NCBI GenBank assembly: GCA_019424965.1
Contig: JAHYYL010000040.1
Span: 1-19,655 of the forward strand
Length of the DNA: 19,655 nucleotides
Direction: 5' to 3'
From: Collinsella sp.
GTDB lineage: Bacteria > Actinomycetota > Coriobacteriia > Coriobacteriales > Coriobacteriaceae
The notes under the pieces are model-generated. The model saw only the letters and a list, made by a program, of their open reading frames with translations, made no database searches and was not told the DNA's origin. Of the stretch, positions 1 through 7,421 are shown one piece after another; position 1 is the stretch's first letter, and every line of letters begins with the position of its first letter. A program made the translations under genes and the position numbers.

Positions 1-286
1 CCTGGAGCATCTGGAGGATGATCGAGCTGGTGATGTAAGGCATGATGCCCAGGGAGAACACCGAAACATAGCTCAACGCGCCACCAGAGAAAAGATTCAG
101 GAGGGCCATAGCACCTGCGGCGACCGAATTGTTATCGGTCGAGAAAAGGCCCAGCATCCCCTGGAAGGGAATGCCGGGCACAGGAACGTGCGCACCAATG
201 CGGTACACGACGAGCATAGCTATGGTAAAAAGAATCTTTTCGCGCAATTCTTTGATGCGGAAAGCATTCTTAAGACCATTTAGCAC
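1..286 (-). CDS. secY: Protein translocase subunit SecY, N-terminal part (cut by window edge)
   Basis: SecY is the channel subunit of the SecYEG translocase in the cytoplasmic membrane. About 95 residues are visible. They show a cytoplasmic start (MLNGLKNAFRIKELREKI), a first membrane segment near residues 20-36 followed by the family-typical RIGAHVPVPG stretch, a glycine-rich plug region (LFSGGALSYVSVFSLGIMPYI) and the start of the second membrane segment ending ILQML. The start is a GTG at 286-284 that overlaps the last 7 bases of rplO, which suggests translational coupling; an ATG at 279 is in the wrong frame. It is the last gene of the spc operon visible here. The rest lies left of the window. 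Confidence 0.95.
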   Translation of the reverse strand, partial: MLNGLKNAFRIKELREKILFTIAMLVVYRIGAHVPVPGIPFQGMLGLFSTDNNSVAAGAMALLNLFSGGALSYVSVFSLGIMPYITSSIILQMLQ

Positions 287-729
287 GGCAGCTCGACCTT
301 TCCGCCGGCGGCCTCGATCTTGGCCTGCGCAGAAGCGCTGACCTTGTCGACCTTGACCGTGAACTTCTTGGTGAGCTCACCATTGCCGAGCACCTTGACG
401 GGCTCGAACTCGCTCTTGGTGATGCGAGCGGCCTTAAGAGCGGCACCGTCGATCACAGCGCCGTCCTCGAACTTGCGCTCGAGACGCTCAACGTTAACAG
501 CGGTGTACTCGATACGACGGGGATTACGGAAGCCCGGAAGCTTGGGCAGGCGCATAGCCAGCGGAGTCTGGCCACCCTCGAAGCCGGCACCCTTGGTGCC
601 GCCAGAGCGGGAACCCTGGCCCTTCTGACCGCGGCCAGAAGTGGTGCCGTGACCCGAAGAATTGCCACGGCCGACGCGCTTGCGGTTCTTGGTGGAACCG
701 GGCGCGGGAGTAAGATCGTGAAGCTGCAT
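280..729 (-). CDS. rplO: 50S ribosomal protein L15
   Basis: L15 is a late-assembly protein of the large ribosomal subunit. The 149-residue length is normal. The N-terminus LHDLTPAPGS followed by a basic, glycine-rich tail (VGRGNSSGHGTTSGRGQKGQ) is the L15 signature; this extension threads into 23S rRNA. The C-terminal globular part ends with GKVELPC. The ATG at 729 is preceded by GAGGAG, which overlaps the stop codon of rpmD three bases upstream. It lies between rpmD and secY as in most bacteria. Confidence 0.98.
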   Translation of the reverse strand: MQLHDLTPAPGSTKNRKRVGRGNSSGHGTTSGRGQKGQGSRSGGTKGAGFEGGQTPLAMRLPKLPGFRNPRRIEYTAVNVERLERKFEDGAVIDGAALKAARITKSEFEPVKVLGNGELTKKFTVKVDKVSASAQAKIEAAGGKVELPC

Positions 730-732
730 TTG

Positions 733-915
733 CTACTCCTCTACAATCTCGACAAGGTGCTTGACCTTGAAGATCATGCCGCGGACGGACTCGTTGTCAG
801 CAATCTCGCGAACCTCGCGGATCCTGTGGAGACCGAGGGCACGGACAGTACGGACCTGGTCCTGCTTGCAACCGTTGGTGCTGCGGACCTGCTTGATCTT
901 GATGGTGTCAGCCAT
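733..915 (-). CDS. rpmD: 50S ribosomal protein L30
   Basis: L30 is a small protein of the large subunit. Sixty residues is typical for bacteria. The N-terminus TIKIKQVRSTNGCKQDQVRT and the motif ALGLHRIREVREI match the ferredoxin-like L30 fold with its conserved GLxxI/V turn. The ATG at 915 lies two bases after the rpsE stop, with an AAGGAG ribosome-binding site inside the end of rpsE, so rpsE and rpmD are probably translationally coupled. Confidence 0.97.
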   Translation of the reverse strand: MADTIKIKQVRSTNGCKQDQVRTVRALGLHRIREVREIADNESVRGMIFKVKHLVEIVEE

Positions 916-917
916 GC

Positions 918-1442
918 TTAGTTCTCCTTACCGACGAACATCTCGGAGACCGTCAGGCCACGGCGAGCCGCGACGTCCTCAGGGCTGGAGAGCTCCTTGA
1001 GGCCCTCGACGGCAGCCTTGATGATGTTGAGGCCGTTGTCGGTACCGAGGGACTTGGACAGGACGTTCTTGATGCCGGCAAGCTCGAAGAGGGGACGCAC
1101 AGCGCCGCCGGCGATAACGCCGGTACCCTCGACAGCGGGCTTGATGATGATGCGGCCGGCACCAAAGTGGCCGAGAACCTCGTGCGGGATGGTGCCCTGC
1201 TCGGTCACCGGCACGTGGAACATGTTCTTCTTGGCATCGAGAGACGCCTTGGAGATGGCCATGGGCACCTCAGCGGACTTGCCCATGCCAACGCCGACGT
1301 TGCCCTTGCCGTCGCCAACGACGACGAGAGCGACGAGGCTCATGCGACGACCACCCTTGACGGTCTTCGACACGCGGTTGATGTAAACGACGCGCTCCTC
1401 GAACTCGGAGGCCTCGCGCTGCTGCTTCTGATTACGAGCCAT
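918..1442 (-). CDS. rpsE: 30S ribosomal protein S5
   Basis: S5 is a small-subunit protein involved in decoding accuracy and helicase activity at the mRNA entry site. The 174-residue length is usual. Visible are the N-terminal double-stranded-RNA-binding-like domain (VVYINRVSKTVKGGRRMSL, VVVGDGKGNVGVGMGKSAEV) and the C-terminal domain with AGRIIIKPAVEGTGVIAGG and GIKNVLSKSLGT. An AGGAGG site precedes the ATG at 1442. It sits between rplR (14-base gap) and rpmD (2-base gap) in the operon. Confidence 0.98.
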   Translation of the reverse strand: MARNQKQQREASEFEERVVYINRVSKTVKGGRRMSLVALVVVGDGKGNVGVGMGKSAEVPMAISKASLDAKKNMFHVPVTEQGTIPHEVLGHFGAGRIIIKPAVEGTGVIAGGAVRPLFELAGIKNVLSKSLGTDNGLNIIKAAVEGLKELSSPEDVAARRGLTVSEMFVGKEN

Positions 1443-1456
1443 GTGCTACATACCTC

Positions 1457-1825
1457 CTAGAACTCGAGACCGGCGGCACGAGCACCGTCGGCGAGGGCCT
1501 TGACGCGGCCATGGTAGATACGGCCACCACGATCGAAAGCGACCTTGGTGATGCCGGCCTCGATGGCACGCTTGCCAACGAGCTGACCGACCTTCTCCGC
1601 AGCCTCCTTGTTCGAGGTGTGGGTGCCCTTGAACTCGGCCTCGAGGGTCGAGGCAGAGACGAGCGTCAGGCTGGAGCCCTTGCTGTCGTCGATGATCTGG
1701 GCATAGATGTTGGCGTTAGTACGGGTCACGCGAAGACGCGGACGCTCGGCGGTACCCGAGACCTTGCCGCGAACACGACGCTGACGACGCTTGAGGCCTT
1801 CCAGCTTCGCCTTATGCTTGTTCAT
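1457..1825 (-). CDS. rplR: 50S ribosomal protein L18
   Basis: L18 binds 5S rRNA and helps install it in the central protuberance. The 122 residues begin with a basic tail (KHKAKLEGLKRRQRRVRGKV) followed by GTAERPRLRVTRTNANIYAQ, the conserved L18 start, and end with the family motif FDRGGRIYHGRVKALADGAR. TTAGGAG lies upstream of the ATG at 1825. The 75-base gap to rplF holds a hairpin, described separately. Confidence 0.98.
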   Translation of the reverse strand: MNKHKAKLEGLKRRQRRVRGKVSGTAERPRLRVTRTNANIYAQIIDDSKGSSLTLVSASTLEAEFKGTHTSNKEAAEKVGQLVGKRAIEAGITKVAFDRGGRIYHGRVKALADGARAAGLEF

Positions 1826-1853
1826 ACGTAAACTCCTAAAAAGGTTGATCTTG

Positions 1854-1875
1854 CCAGCACCTAACGGGGTGCTGG
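1854..1875 (-). other. Intercistronic hairpin between rplF and rplR
   Basis: A perfect 8-base-pair inverted repeat (CCAGCACC / GGTGCTGG) with a 6-base loop lies 25 bases after the rplF stop. It is not directly followed by a run of T on the minus strand; a CTTTTT occurs about 10 bases later, inside the rplR leader. It could be a processing site, a transcript stabiliser or a weak attenuator. The structure is seen; any function is inferred. Confidence 0.55.
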
Positions 1876-1900
1876 TCTTATGCGAGTAAGTCGGTTACGA

Positions 1901-2437
1901 CTACTTGGCGGCCTTACCCAGCTTGCGGCGGATGTGCTCGCCGACATAGTGGATACCCTTGCCCTTGTAAGGCTCGGGAGGACGATGGCCGCGAATCTCA
2001 GCGGCGATCTGACCGACCTGCTGCTTGTTGATACCCTTGACGTTCACGTGGGTGTTGTCGGGAACCTCGAAGGTGATGCCCTCGGGAGCCTCGACGATCA
2101 CGGGGTGCGAGAAGCCCAGGGAGAACTCGAGGTTCTTGCCCTTCTGCTGCACGCGGTAACCGACGCCGGCGAGCTCGAGCTTCTTCTCGAAGCCCTCGGA
2201 AACGCCAACAACCATGTTGTGGATGAGGGCACGGGTGAGGCCGTGGCGGGCACGGGTCTCACGCTCGTCGTCGGGACGGGAAACGGTGAGGACGTTGTCC
2301 TCGATGTTGATAGCGAGCTTCTCAAAGACATCGAGCTCGAGCTGGCCCTTGGGGCCCTTGACGACAACGTTGTTGCCGTTGACTGCCACTTCGACTCCGG
2401 CGGGAATCTGGACAGGCTTATTACCGATACGAGACAC
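1901..2437 (-). CDS. rplF: 50S ribosomal protein L6
   Basis: L6 binds near the sarcin-ricin loop of 23S rRNA. The 178 residues have the expected two-repeat layout: an N-terminal part (SRIGNKPVQIPAGVEV, NVVVKGPKGQLELDV) and a C-terminal RNA-binding part ending GHRPPEPYKGKGIHYVGE and IRRKLGKAAK, which contains the L6 signature PEPYKGKGI. The start codon is GTG (2437-2435), supported by AAAGGAG seven bases upstream and the normal N-terminus SRIGNKPV. Confidence 0.98.
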   Translation of the reverse strand: MSRIGNKPVQIPAGVEVAVNGNNVVVKGPKGQLELDVFEKLAINIEDNVLTVSRPDDERETRARHGLTRALIHNMVVGVSEGFEKKLELAGVGYRVQQKGKNLEFSLGFSHPVIVEAPEGITFEVPDNTHVNVKGINKQQVGQIAAEIRGHRPPEPYKGKGIHYVGEHIRRKLGKAAK

Positions 2438-2470
2438 GGTGATCTCCTTTCCTTCTACCTACCGAGCGAA

Positions 2471-2869
2471 TTACCAGACGTAAGCGATGATCTCGCCGCC
2501 GACGTTGTGCTTGCGAGCATCGCGGTCGGTCATAACGCCATGGCTGGTGGAAATAATGGCGGTACCAAGGCCACCGCGGACGCGGGGCATGTCGGCAACG
2601 CCGGTGTACTTACGCAGGCCCGGCTTGGAAATGCGGCGGATGCCGTTGATGACCTTAGCCTTCTTGGGACCATACTTAAGCGTGATGTGCAGAGTCTTCT
2701 GGGGAACGGTGTCCTCGACATCGTAGCCCTCGATGTAGCCCTCCTCGTGCAGAACACGAGCGATCTCGACGAGCTTCTTGCTGCTCGGCATGGAGACCGT
2801 GGCCTTGTTCACAGAGTTAGCGTTACGGATGCGCGTAAGCATATCTGCGATCGGGTCTGTAAGGTTCAT
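2471..2869 (-). CDS. rpsH: 30S ribosomal protein S8
   Basis: S8 binds the central domain of 16S rRNA and in Escherichia coli also represses the spc mRNA near rplE. The 132 residues begin with LTDPIADMLTRIRNANSV, the standard S8 start, and end with the conserved region GLGTAIISTSHGVMTDRDAR and a terminal AYVW. An AAGGAG site precedes the ATG at 2869. Whether S8 autoregulates here cannot be told, but the usual target near rplE now lies in an altered context because rplX is missing. Confidence 0.98.
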   Translation of the reverse strand: MNLTDPIADMLTRIRNANSVNKATVSMPSSKKLVEIARVLHEEGYIEGYDVEDTVPQKTLHITLKYGPKKAKVINGIRRISKPGLRKYTGVADMPRVRGGLGTAIISTSHGVMTDRDARKHNVGGEIIAYVW

Positions 2870-2976
2870 ACAGATTCTCCTTCGTTCTTGATGAACACGT
2901 GCTCTTGGTTCTTCGCCGCCCTTAACGGCAAAGCCTTTTTAGCGCGTTTTCCCTGTTCCAAACTGATGCTTGAAAC

Positions 2977-2996
2977 GCTGGTAGTGACTTACCAGC
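2977..2996 (-). other. Hairpin spanning the rpsN stop codon
   Basis: GCTGGTA / TACCAGC form a 7-base-pair stem with a 6-base loop, and the rpsN stop codon lies at the edge of the stem. It opens the 119-base gap between rpsN and rpsH, unusually wide for this operon. No T-run follows, so mRNA processing or stabilisation is more likely than termination. A second short GCCG/CGGC repeat lies near 2920-2935. Confidence 0.45.
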
Positions 2997-3174
2997 TGGC
3001 CTTCTTAACGCCGGGAAGCTCGCCCTTGAGTGCAAGCTCGCGGAAGCAGACACGGCACAGGCCGAACTTGCGGTACACAGAGTGCGGACGGCCGCAGCGC
3101 TGGCAGCGCGTGTACTCACGAGTAGAGAACTTCTGCTTGCGATTGCACTTGACGATCATCGATGTCTTAGCCAC
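2989..3174 (-). CDS. rpsN: 30S ribosomal protein S14, zinc-binding type
   Basis: S14 is a small-subunit head protein. At 61 residues this is the short zinc (type Z) form: the pairs C24-x-x-C27 (RCQRCGR) and C40-x-x-C43 (LCRVCFRE) make a four-cysteine zinc site. The C-terminus ELPGVKKASW is family-typical. Translation starts at a GTG (3174-3172) behind GAGGAGG. No zinc-independent longer S14 copy, often regulated by Zur, is present in the window. Confidence 0.98.
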   Translation of the reverse strand: MAKTSMIVKCNRKQKFSTREYTRCQRCGRPHSVYRKFGLCRVCFRELALKGELPGVKKASW

Positions 3175-3210
3175 TTATATCCTCCTCACATAGAGTATTG
3201 TTCGCCCCAA

Positions 3211-3236
3211 GCGCCGCCCCCTTCTGGGAACGGCGC
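3211..3236 (-). other. Strong hairpin between rplE and rpsN
   Basis: An 11-base-pair stem (GCGCCGTTCCC with GGGGGCGGCGC on the minus strand, two of the pairs G-U) closes a 4-base AGAA loop. It starts 17 bases after the rplE stop. There is no following T-tract, so it is not a clear intrinsic terminator. A stabilising or processing role is inferred. Confidence 0.55.
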
Positions 3237-3253
3237 TCATAGGGCAGGTGAAC

Positions 3254-3811
3254 CTATTTCTTGAACGGGAAACCGAAGGCGTCCAGAAGGGCCTTGGCCT
3301 CCTCATCGGTGTTGGCGGTGGTCACGAAAGTGATGTCCATACCACGCTGGTGATCGACGGAGTCGAAGTCGATCTCGGGGAAGATGAGCTGCTCGGTGAC
3401 GCCCATGGAGAAGTTACCACGGCCGTCGAAGCTCTTGGCGGAGATGCCGCGGAAGTCGCGGATACGGGGAATCGCGACGGAGGTCAGACGATCGAAGAAC
3501 TCCCACATACGGTCGCCACGCAGGGTAACCTTGCAGCCGATCGGCATACCAGCGCGCAGGCGGAAGGTAGCGATGGACTTGCGGGCACGGGTGATCATCG
3601 GCTGCTGGCCGGTGATGGCGCGCAGGTCGCGCACGGCACCGTCGATGGCCTTGGAATCGGTAGCGGCCTCGCCGACACCCATGTTCACGACGATCTTCTC
3701 AAACTTGGGGATCATCATGACGTTCTCGTACTGGAACTTGTCCTGAAGCTGCTGCTTGACCTCGTTGTTGTACTTGGTCTTCAGACGCGGCACATACTTC
3801 TCTTCTGCCAT
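3254..3811 (-). CDS. rplE: 50S ribosomal protein L5
   Basis: L5 binds 5S rRNA and contacts the P-site tRNA. The 185 residues include PRLKTKYNNEVKQQLQDKF, the conserved MIPKFEKIVVNMGVGEA, GQQPMITRARKSIATFRLR with GMPIGCKVTLRG, and a C-terminal MDITFVTTANTDEEAKALL ending in FGFPFKK. The ATG at 3811 has AAGGAG six bases upstream. In nearly all bacteria rplX lies immediately upstream; here there is a long non-coding stretch, so rplE is the first gene of this transcript unless the window contains a misassembly. Confidence 0.98.
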   Translation of the reverse strand: MAEEKYVPRLKTKYNNEVKQQLQDKFQYENVMMIPKFEKIVVNMGVGEAATDSKAIDGAVRDLRAITGQQPMITRARKSIATFRLRAGMPIGCKVTLRGDRMWEFFDRLTSVAIPRIRDFRGISAKSFDGRGNFSMGVTEQLIFPEIDFDSVDHQRGMDITFVTTANTDEEAKALLDAFGFPFKK

Positions 3812-4052
3812 TGTTCACTCCTTCTTGGGGTTTTAAGCACGGGGCGTGGCCACGATGGGTTGTCCTCGTGCCTCCTGACTGCATCCGCGCCGCTCATGGC
3901 ATTTCGCGGTTTGGACTCGACGCAGCAGGAGCCGACAAAACAATCGATACTATACGCGCATCGGAAGCGTATTTCCAGAAAAACCTCGTCTGCCTGCACA
4001 ACTCCACAACTCCCCCGCACAAATTGATCCCTAGGGCACGGAGGAAAACAGC
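3812..4052 (-). promoter_or_regulatory. Non-coding region upstream of rplE with a possible promoter
   Basis: No gene was recognised here, and no remnant of L24 or L14 could be read in the three minus-strand frames. On the minus strand a TATAGT box (3949-3954) has a TGGAAA box 17 bases upstream (3972-3977), a possible promoter giving a leader of about 130 bases to rplE. Between it and the rplE ribosome-binding site lies an imperfect hairpin (GCACG...CGTGC near 3838-3872) containing the palindrome CGTGGCCACG. The promoter is a guess from box similarity. Confidence 0.35.
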
Positions 4053-4119
4053 AGTTGCGGTGAGATAGGGACTGTTTGATGGCTTAAAAGGCTTAAACAG
4101 TCCCTATTCCACCGCAACT
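4053..4119. repeat. 67-base near-perfect palindrome (hairpin element / possible terminator)
   Basis: Arms 4053-4077 and 4095-4119 pair over 25 positions with one mismatch and one G-U, around a 17-base loop. The inner arm is ATAGGGACTGTTT and the outer arm AGTTGCGGTG. It lies 13 bases beyond the stop of the minus-strand permease gene, so it may end or protect that transcript, although no T-run adjoins the stem. Its size and symmetry also fit a REP- or MITE-like dispersed palindrome; copy number cannot be judged from one window. Confidence 0.7.
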
Positions 4120-4132
4120 CATATATGGGGCG

Positions 4133-5446
4133 TTATTTTTGGCGCGGGAGGACCAGGTTGAGGATCACAGCAACGAGCGCGGCGACGGCAATGGAGGATC
4201 CGCCAAAAACGGTGCCGACCCATGCGGGGAATCCAGCGCCGGCAAGCGCGCCGGCCGTGCGCTCAATGCCCGTGCCAAAGGCGATAGAGAGACCCATGAG
4301 CGTGGTATCGCGCTGAGACAGGCCGTGGCGGGCAAACATGACCACACCGTTCATACCGATGGTCGCGAACACGCCAATCGTGGCGCCACCGATGACCGGC
4401 TGCGGAATAGACGTGAGCACCGCCGCACACTTGGGCAGCAGGCCCGCGATGAGCAGGATGGCAGCCGCAAGCGTAAAGACCATGCGGTTGACGACCTTGT
4501 TCTCGGCGATAATGCCCACATTCTGGCCAAAGGTTGCCGTGGGGACGCCGCCAAAAAAGCCTGACAGCATACCGACCAGGCCGTTGGCGATCAGGCCACC
4601 CGAGATCTGGCTATCGGTCGCAGGGGTATCGAGCGCAGCGGACGACACGGCGGCAAACTCGCCCATGACCTGTACTGCGTTGACAATGGCGACAACGCCC
4701 ACAACGGCGCACGCGGCCGGGTCGAACACCAGGCGATGGGCGCCCAGGGCCGGCGGGGCGAACCAGCTGGCGGTCGCGATGGCCGAGAAATCGACCATGC
4801 CCAACACCGCAGCCAAAACAAAGCCCGCGCAGATACCAGCCAGGATGCTGCCCAGCCTAAGCGCGCCCTTGCCGTAGTTGCCAGCCATAAAGGTGACGAC
4901 GAACGTCACAAGTGCGACGGCCCAGTTGGTGACACTGCCAAAATCGGCCGCGCCCTCCCCGCCCGCCATGGAGGCAACTGCCACTGGGCATAGCGACAGG
5001 CCAATGACAAAGATGACGGTGCCAAGCACCGGGGCCGGAAACAGAAAACTCACGCGCCTAAACAGTAGGCCGAAGAGCGCGACGAGCGCGCCGCCGATTA
5101 CCTGGGCGCCCAGTACGGCCTCAAAACCAAGCTCAAGACCGACTGCCTTGAGCGCCGGCACGAAGGTAAAGCTCGCACCCATCACAATGGGCAGGCCCGA
5201 ACCGACGACACCTTTTATGGGAAACTGTTGAAGGAAAATGTCAATCGCCGAGAGGACGAGCGACGCCTGGATGACAGCGGCTTCCTCTTGAGGGGTAAAG
5301 CCACAGACCGACGCGATAATGATGGCGGGCGTGACGATACCCGCGAATGCCGCCAGCACATGCTGCAGTGCATGGGGTAATACCTGCACAAACGAAACTT
5401 TTCCCGTACGCTCGAACAGGGCATCCCCTGCTGCCGACTCTGCCAT
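4133..5446 (-). CDS. NCS2-family xanthine/uric acid (purine) permease
   Basis: This is an integral membrane transporter of the nucleobase:cation symporter-2 family, probably importing xanthine or urate by proton symport. The 437 residues are largely hydrophobic with many membrane segments. Family marks are PHALQHVLAAF at 24-34 (conserved TM1 histidine), the SGLPIVMGASFTF region (83-95), VQVMGEF with E263, and the signature GQNVGIIAENKVVNR (307-321); QNxG is the substrate motif of purine-type members, as opposed to uracil types. An ATG at 5509 would add 21 residues, but the ATG at 5446 has GGGAGG six bases upstream and is preferred. It follows xdhC after 127 bases with its own likely promoter. 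Neighbouring purine-degradation genes support a purine substrate; xanthine versus urate is undecided. Confidence 0.88.
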   Translation of the reverse strand: MAESAAGDALFERTGKVSFVQVLPHALQHVLAAFAGIVTPAIIIASVCGFTPQEEAAVIQASLVLSAIDIFLQQFPIKGVVGSGLPIVMGASFTFVPALKAVGLELGFEAVLGAQVIGGALVALFGLLFRRVSFLFPAPVLGTVIFVIGLSLCPVAVASMAGGEGAADFGSVTNWAVALVTFVVTFMAGNYGKGALRLGSILAGICAGFVLAAVLGMVDFSAIATASWFAPPALGAHRLVFDPAACAVVGVVAIVNAVQVMGEFAAVSSAALDTPATDSQISGGLIANGLVGMLSGFFGGVPTATFGQNVGIIAENKVVNRMVFTLAAAILLIAGLLPKCAAVLTSIPQPVIGGATIGVFATIGMNGVVMFARHGLSQRDTTLMGLSIAFGTGIERTAGALAGAGFPAWVGTVFGGSSIAVAALVAVILNLVLPRQK

Positions 5447-5526
5447 TTGCGCCTCCCATACCCTAGGCAGCGGCCCCATGCCGCTCAACGGTCGGACATT
5501 ATAGGGCATATGGCACAGGTAGCATT
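5447..5526 (-). promoter_or_regulatory. Likely promoter and leader of the purine permease gene
   Basis: The minus strand carries a perfect TATAAT (5498-5503), with only a poor -35 match about 17-18 bases upstream. Transcription would start near 5491, leaving a leader of about 45 bases. That leader can form GCGGC-ATGGG-GCCGC (near 5469-5483) just before the GGGAGG ribosome-binding site. The -10 box is seen; promoter activity is inferred. Confidence 0.45.
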
Positions 5527-5573
5527 TTGACCCGCATGCGGCAGAGGGCTGGGGCAGCTCATTTGGGATGCGA

Positions 5574-6617
5574 CTAGCGCTTGCGGGGGACGAGTTTGGT
5601 GCGACGCAGGTGGATCATCTCGGCGGCGATGGAGATGGCGATCTCCTCGGGGTCCTCGGCCTCGATGGCGACACCGATCGGCAGGTGCAGCTCGTCGATC
5701 TGGCCCTGCGTGAAGCCCTCCTGCTCCAGGCGGGCGCGCACAAAGGCGGTCTTGCGGCGCGAGCCCAGGCAGCCCAGATAGGCGGGTTTAGCGCGCATGG
5801 CCTGAATCACCACGTCGATATCGGACTTGTGACCCGCCGTGGCGACGACCACCAAGTCGCGCGGGCCGATGGGGCACAGCTCGCTCAGGTTCTTATAATC
5901 GACCAGACGACGGTCGTAGACGCCGGGCACCCATTCGGGGGTCAGCGTGCCGGGGCGGTCGTCGCAAGCCACGACGGCAAAGCCCGCCGCCGTGAGCACC
6001 CGCGCCGTCGCAGCGCCCACGTGGCCGCAGCCAAAGATATAGGTCAGGCCCTCGGGGCAGAGCGTCTCGATGTGCGCCGGGGGAATCTCGGAGGCGGCGT
6101 TGGTGTAGGTGACCTTACTCCCCTCCTCCACCAGCGAAAGCTCGGGGCAGCCGGCAATGGTATGGCGCGATGTCTCGCCATGGTACTCAACCACATCGCC
6201 CTCGAGCGCGCTCGCGATAAACGGCTCAAAGTCGATGACGAAGTCGCCGATGCGCCGATAGGCCAAGACGTCGGCAACCGACTGGAACAACGGTGCCTGG
6301 GTCGAGTCCAGATGCAGGTAGCACAGGCAGATGGCCCCGCCGCAGATCATGCCGGTATCGGAGTTCTCGCCGCCCATGGTGTAGCGGACCAGACGCGATT
6401 GCCCTGCGGCCAGCAGCTCGCGCGCCTCGTCCAGCGCAAAAAGCTCAATCTTGCCGCCGCCGATGGTGCCCGCTTGGCTGCCATCGGCAAAGACGGCCAT
6501 CCAGGCGCCCACGCCGCGTGGTGATGACCCCGCCGTACCGGCCACGACCACGAGCTCGCACGTCTCGCCAGCACGCAGGGCGGCAAGCGCCGCATTCACA
6601 ACATCGAGCTTTTCCAT
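5574..6617 (-). CDS. xdhC: XdhC/CoxI family molybdenum-hydroxylase maturation protein
   Basis: XdhC-type proteins bind molybdenum cofactor, promote its sulfuration and deliver it to xanthine-dehydrogenase-like enzymes. The 347 residues show the N-terminal XdhC/CoxI domain (TAGSSPRGVGAWMAVFADG at about 28-46, GTIGGGKIE at 50-58, GMICGG at 89-94) and a C-terminal Rossmann-like domain with FGCGHVGAA (195-203) and LGCLGSRRKTA. The ATG at 6617 follows yqeB by 9 bases with GAAGG upstream, so the two genes form an operon. The neighbours YqeB, YqeC and MocA point to a selenium-dependent molybdenum hydroxylase as client. No hydroxylase structural gene is in the window. Confidence 0.92.
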   Translation of the reverse strand: MEKLDVVNAALAALRAGETCELVVVAGTAGSSPRGVGAWMAVFADGSQAGTIGGGKIELFALDEARELLAAGQSRLVRYTMGGENSDTGMICGGAICLCYLHLDSTQAPLFQSVADVLAYRRIGDFVIDFEPFIASALEGDVVEYHGETSRHTIAGCPELSLVEEGSKVTYTNAASEIPPAHIETLCPEGLTYIFGCGHVGAATARVLTAAGFAVVACDDRPGTLTPEWVPGVYDRRLVDYKNLSELCPIGPRDLVVVATAGHKSDIDVVIQAMRAKPAYLGCLGSRRKTAFVRARLEQEGFTQGQIDELHLPIGVAIEAEDPEEIAISIAAEMIHLRRTKLVPRKR

Positions 6618-6626
6618 TGCCGCCTT

Positions 6627-7421
6627 CTATCCTCTAAAGACATCGGTGAGCATAGCGAGTGCCTCGAGCACGCCGCCGCCGACCGATGTCGCCTTGTCCG
6701 AAATATAGTTGATGTAGCTGGCGTCGCCACGCGGATCGACATCGGCGCATTTAAAGCCCTCAGTCACCTGCACGCCGTTCGCCAAAAGCCCGCGCAGACA
6801 GCCATCGATCTGCGTGCACATGGGCGTATCGCCCGCGTAGCCAATCACGTCTCCGGCGCTCACGATGTCGCCGATTGCGCGGTCGGACCGAAACACGCCG
6901 GCGGCGGGGCTGTGGATAACACGTTCCTTGCCATAGCCGGCGATAATGCCCGGCACGCCCGTGTTAGGCTGGGGCGAACCTTGGGTAATGACACGGCCGA
7001 GAAAATGCCCGCGCATGGTCTCGACCACGGCGTCGCAGTCAACCGGCGCGGTAAAGCCCGGCCCCACGGCGATGACGGCGGGCGCCATGTCGCGCGTGGT
7101 GCCCAAGTTGCGCTTAGCCAAAATCGCGTCGACCACAGCCGCGGGTTTCAGCTCGCCGATCATCTTGGCCTGGGGGTCTACCACAACGGCGACGTCTCCA
7201 GCCTCGGCAATCGCAAGCGCCTCAGCCGGCGTCTGTGCCAAGCGAGCGCGAATGCCCTCGACCTGGACCTCGCCCAGGCGAATGGCCTCGCAAAAACTGA
7301 TTGTGCGGCGGATGCACGTGGGAACCGCGATATCGGCCATGACAACCGACACGCCGGCGCGCACCAAACGGGCAGCGACACCCGTGGCGATATCGCCGGC
7401 GCCGCGAACATAAACGAGCAT
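6627..7421 (-). CDS. yqeB: YqeB (EF2563-type) selenium-dependent molybdenum hydroxylase system protein
   Basis: This family occurs almost only with selenium-dependent molybdenum hydroxylases; its biochemical role is unsettled, and a step in inserting selenium or maturing the cofactor is assumed. The 264 residues begin with a Rossmann-like VRGAGDIATGVAARLVRAG (5-23) and contain AVIAVGPGFTAPVDCDAVVE and SPAAGVFRSDRAIGDIVSAG, both typical of the family. The ATG at 7421 has GGGAGG upstream. It is the first gene of the yqeB-xdhC transcript and is divergent from yqeC across a 102-base region. Confidence 0.92.
   Translation of the reverse strand: MLVYVRGAGDIATGVAARLVRAGVSVVMADIAVPTCIRRTISFCEAIRLGEVQVEGIRARLAQTPAEALAIAEAGDVAVVVDPQAKMIGELKPAAVVDAILAKRNLGTTRDMAPAVIAVGPGFTAPVDCDAVVETMRGHFLGRVITQGSPQPNTGVPGIIAGYGKERVIHSPAAGVFRSDRAIGDIVSAGDVIGYAGDTPMCTQIDGCLRGLLANGVQVTEGFKCADVDPRGDASYINYISDKATSVGGGVLEALAMLTDVFRG

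Noticed and set aside
1880..3193. A 437-codon plus-strand open frame over the ribosomal genes
   Set aside because: It is antisense to rplF, rpsH and rpsN and rich in Leu, Asp and Val as expected of a shadow; it has no plausible ribosome-binding site or domain.
3812..4052. A degraded rplX (L24) upstream of rplE
   Set aside because: Reading the minus-strand frames gave no L24-like stretch such as the KOW motif or basic C-terminus, so nothing supports a pseudogene.
4053..4119. An insertion sequence end
   Set aside because: No transposase or second end was found nearby; it is kept only as a palindromic repeat.
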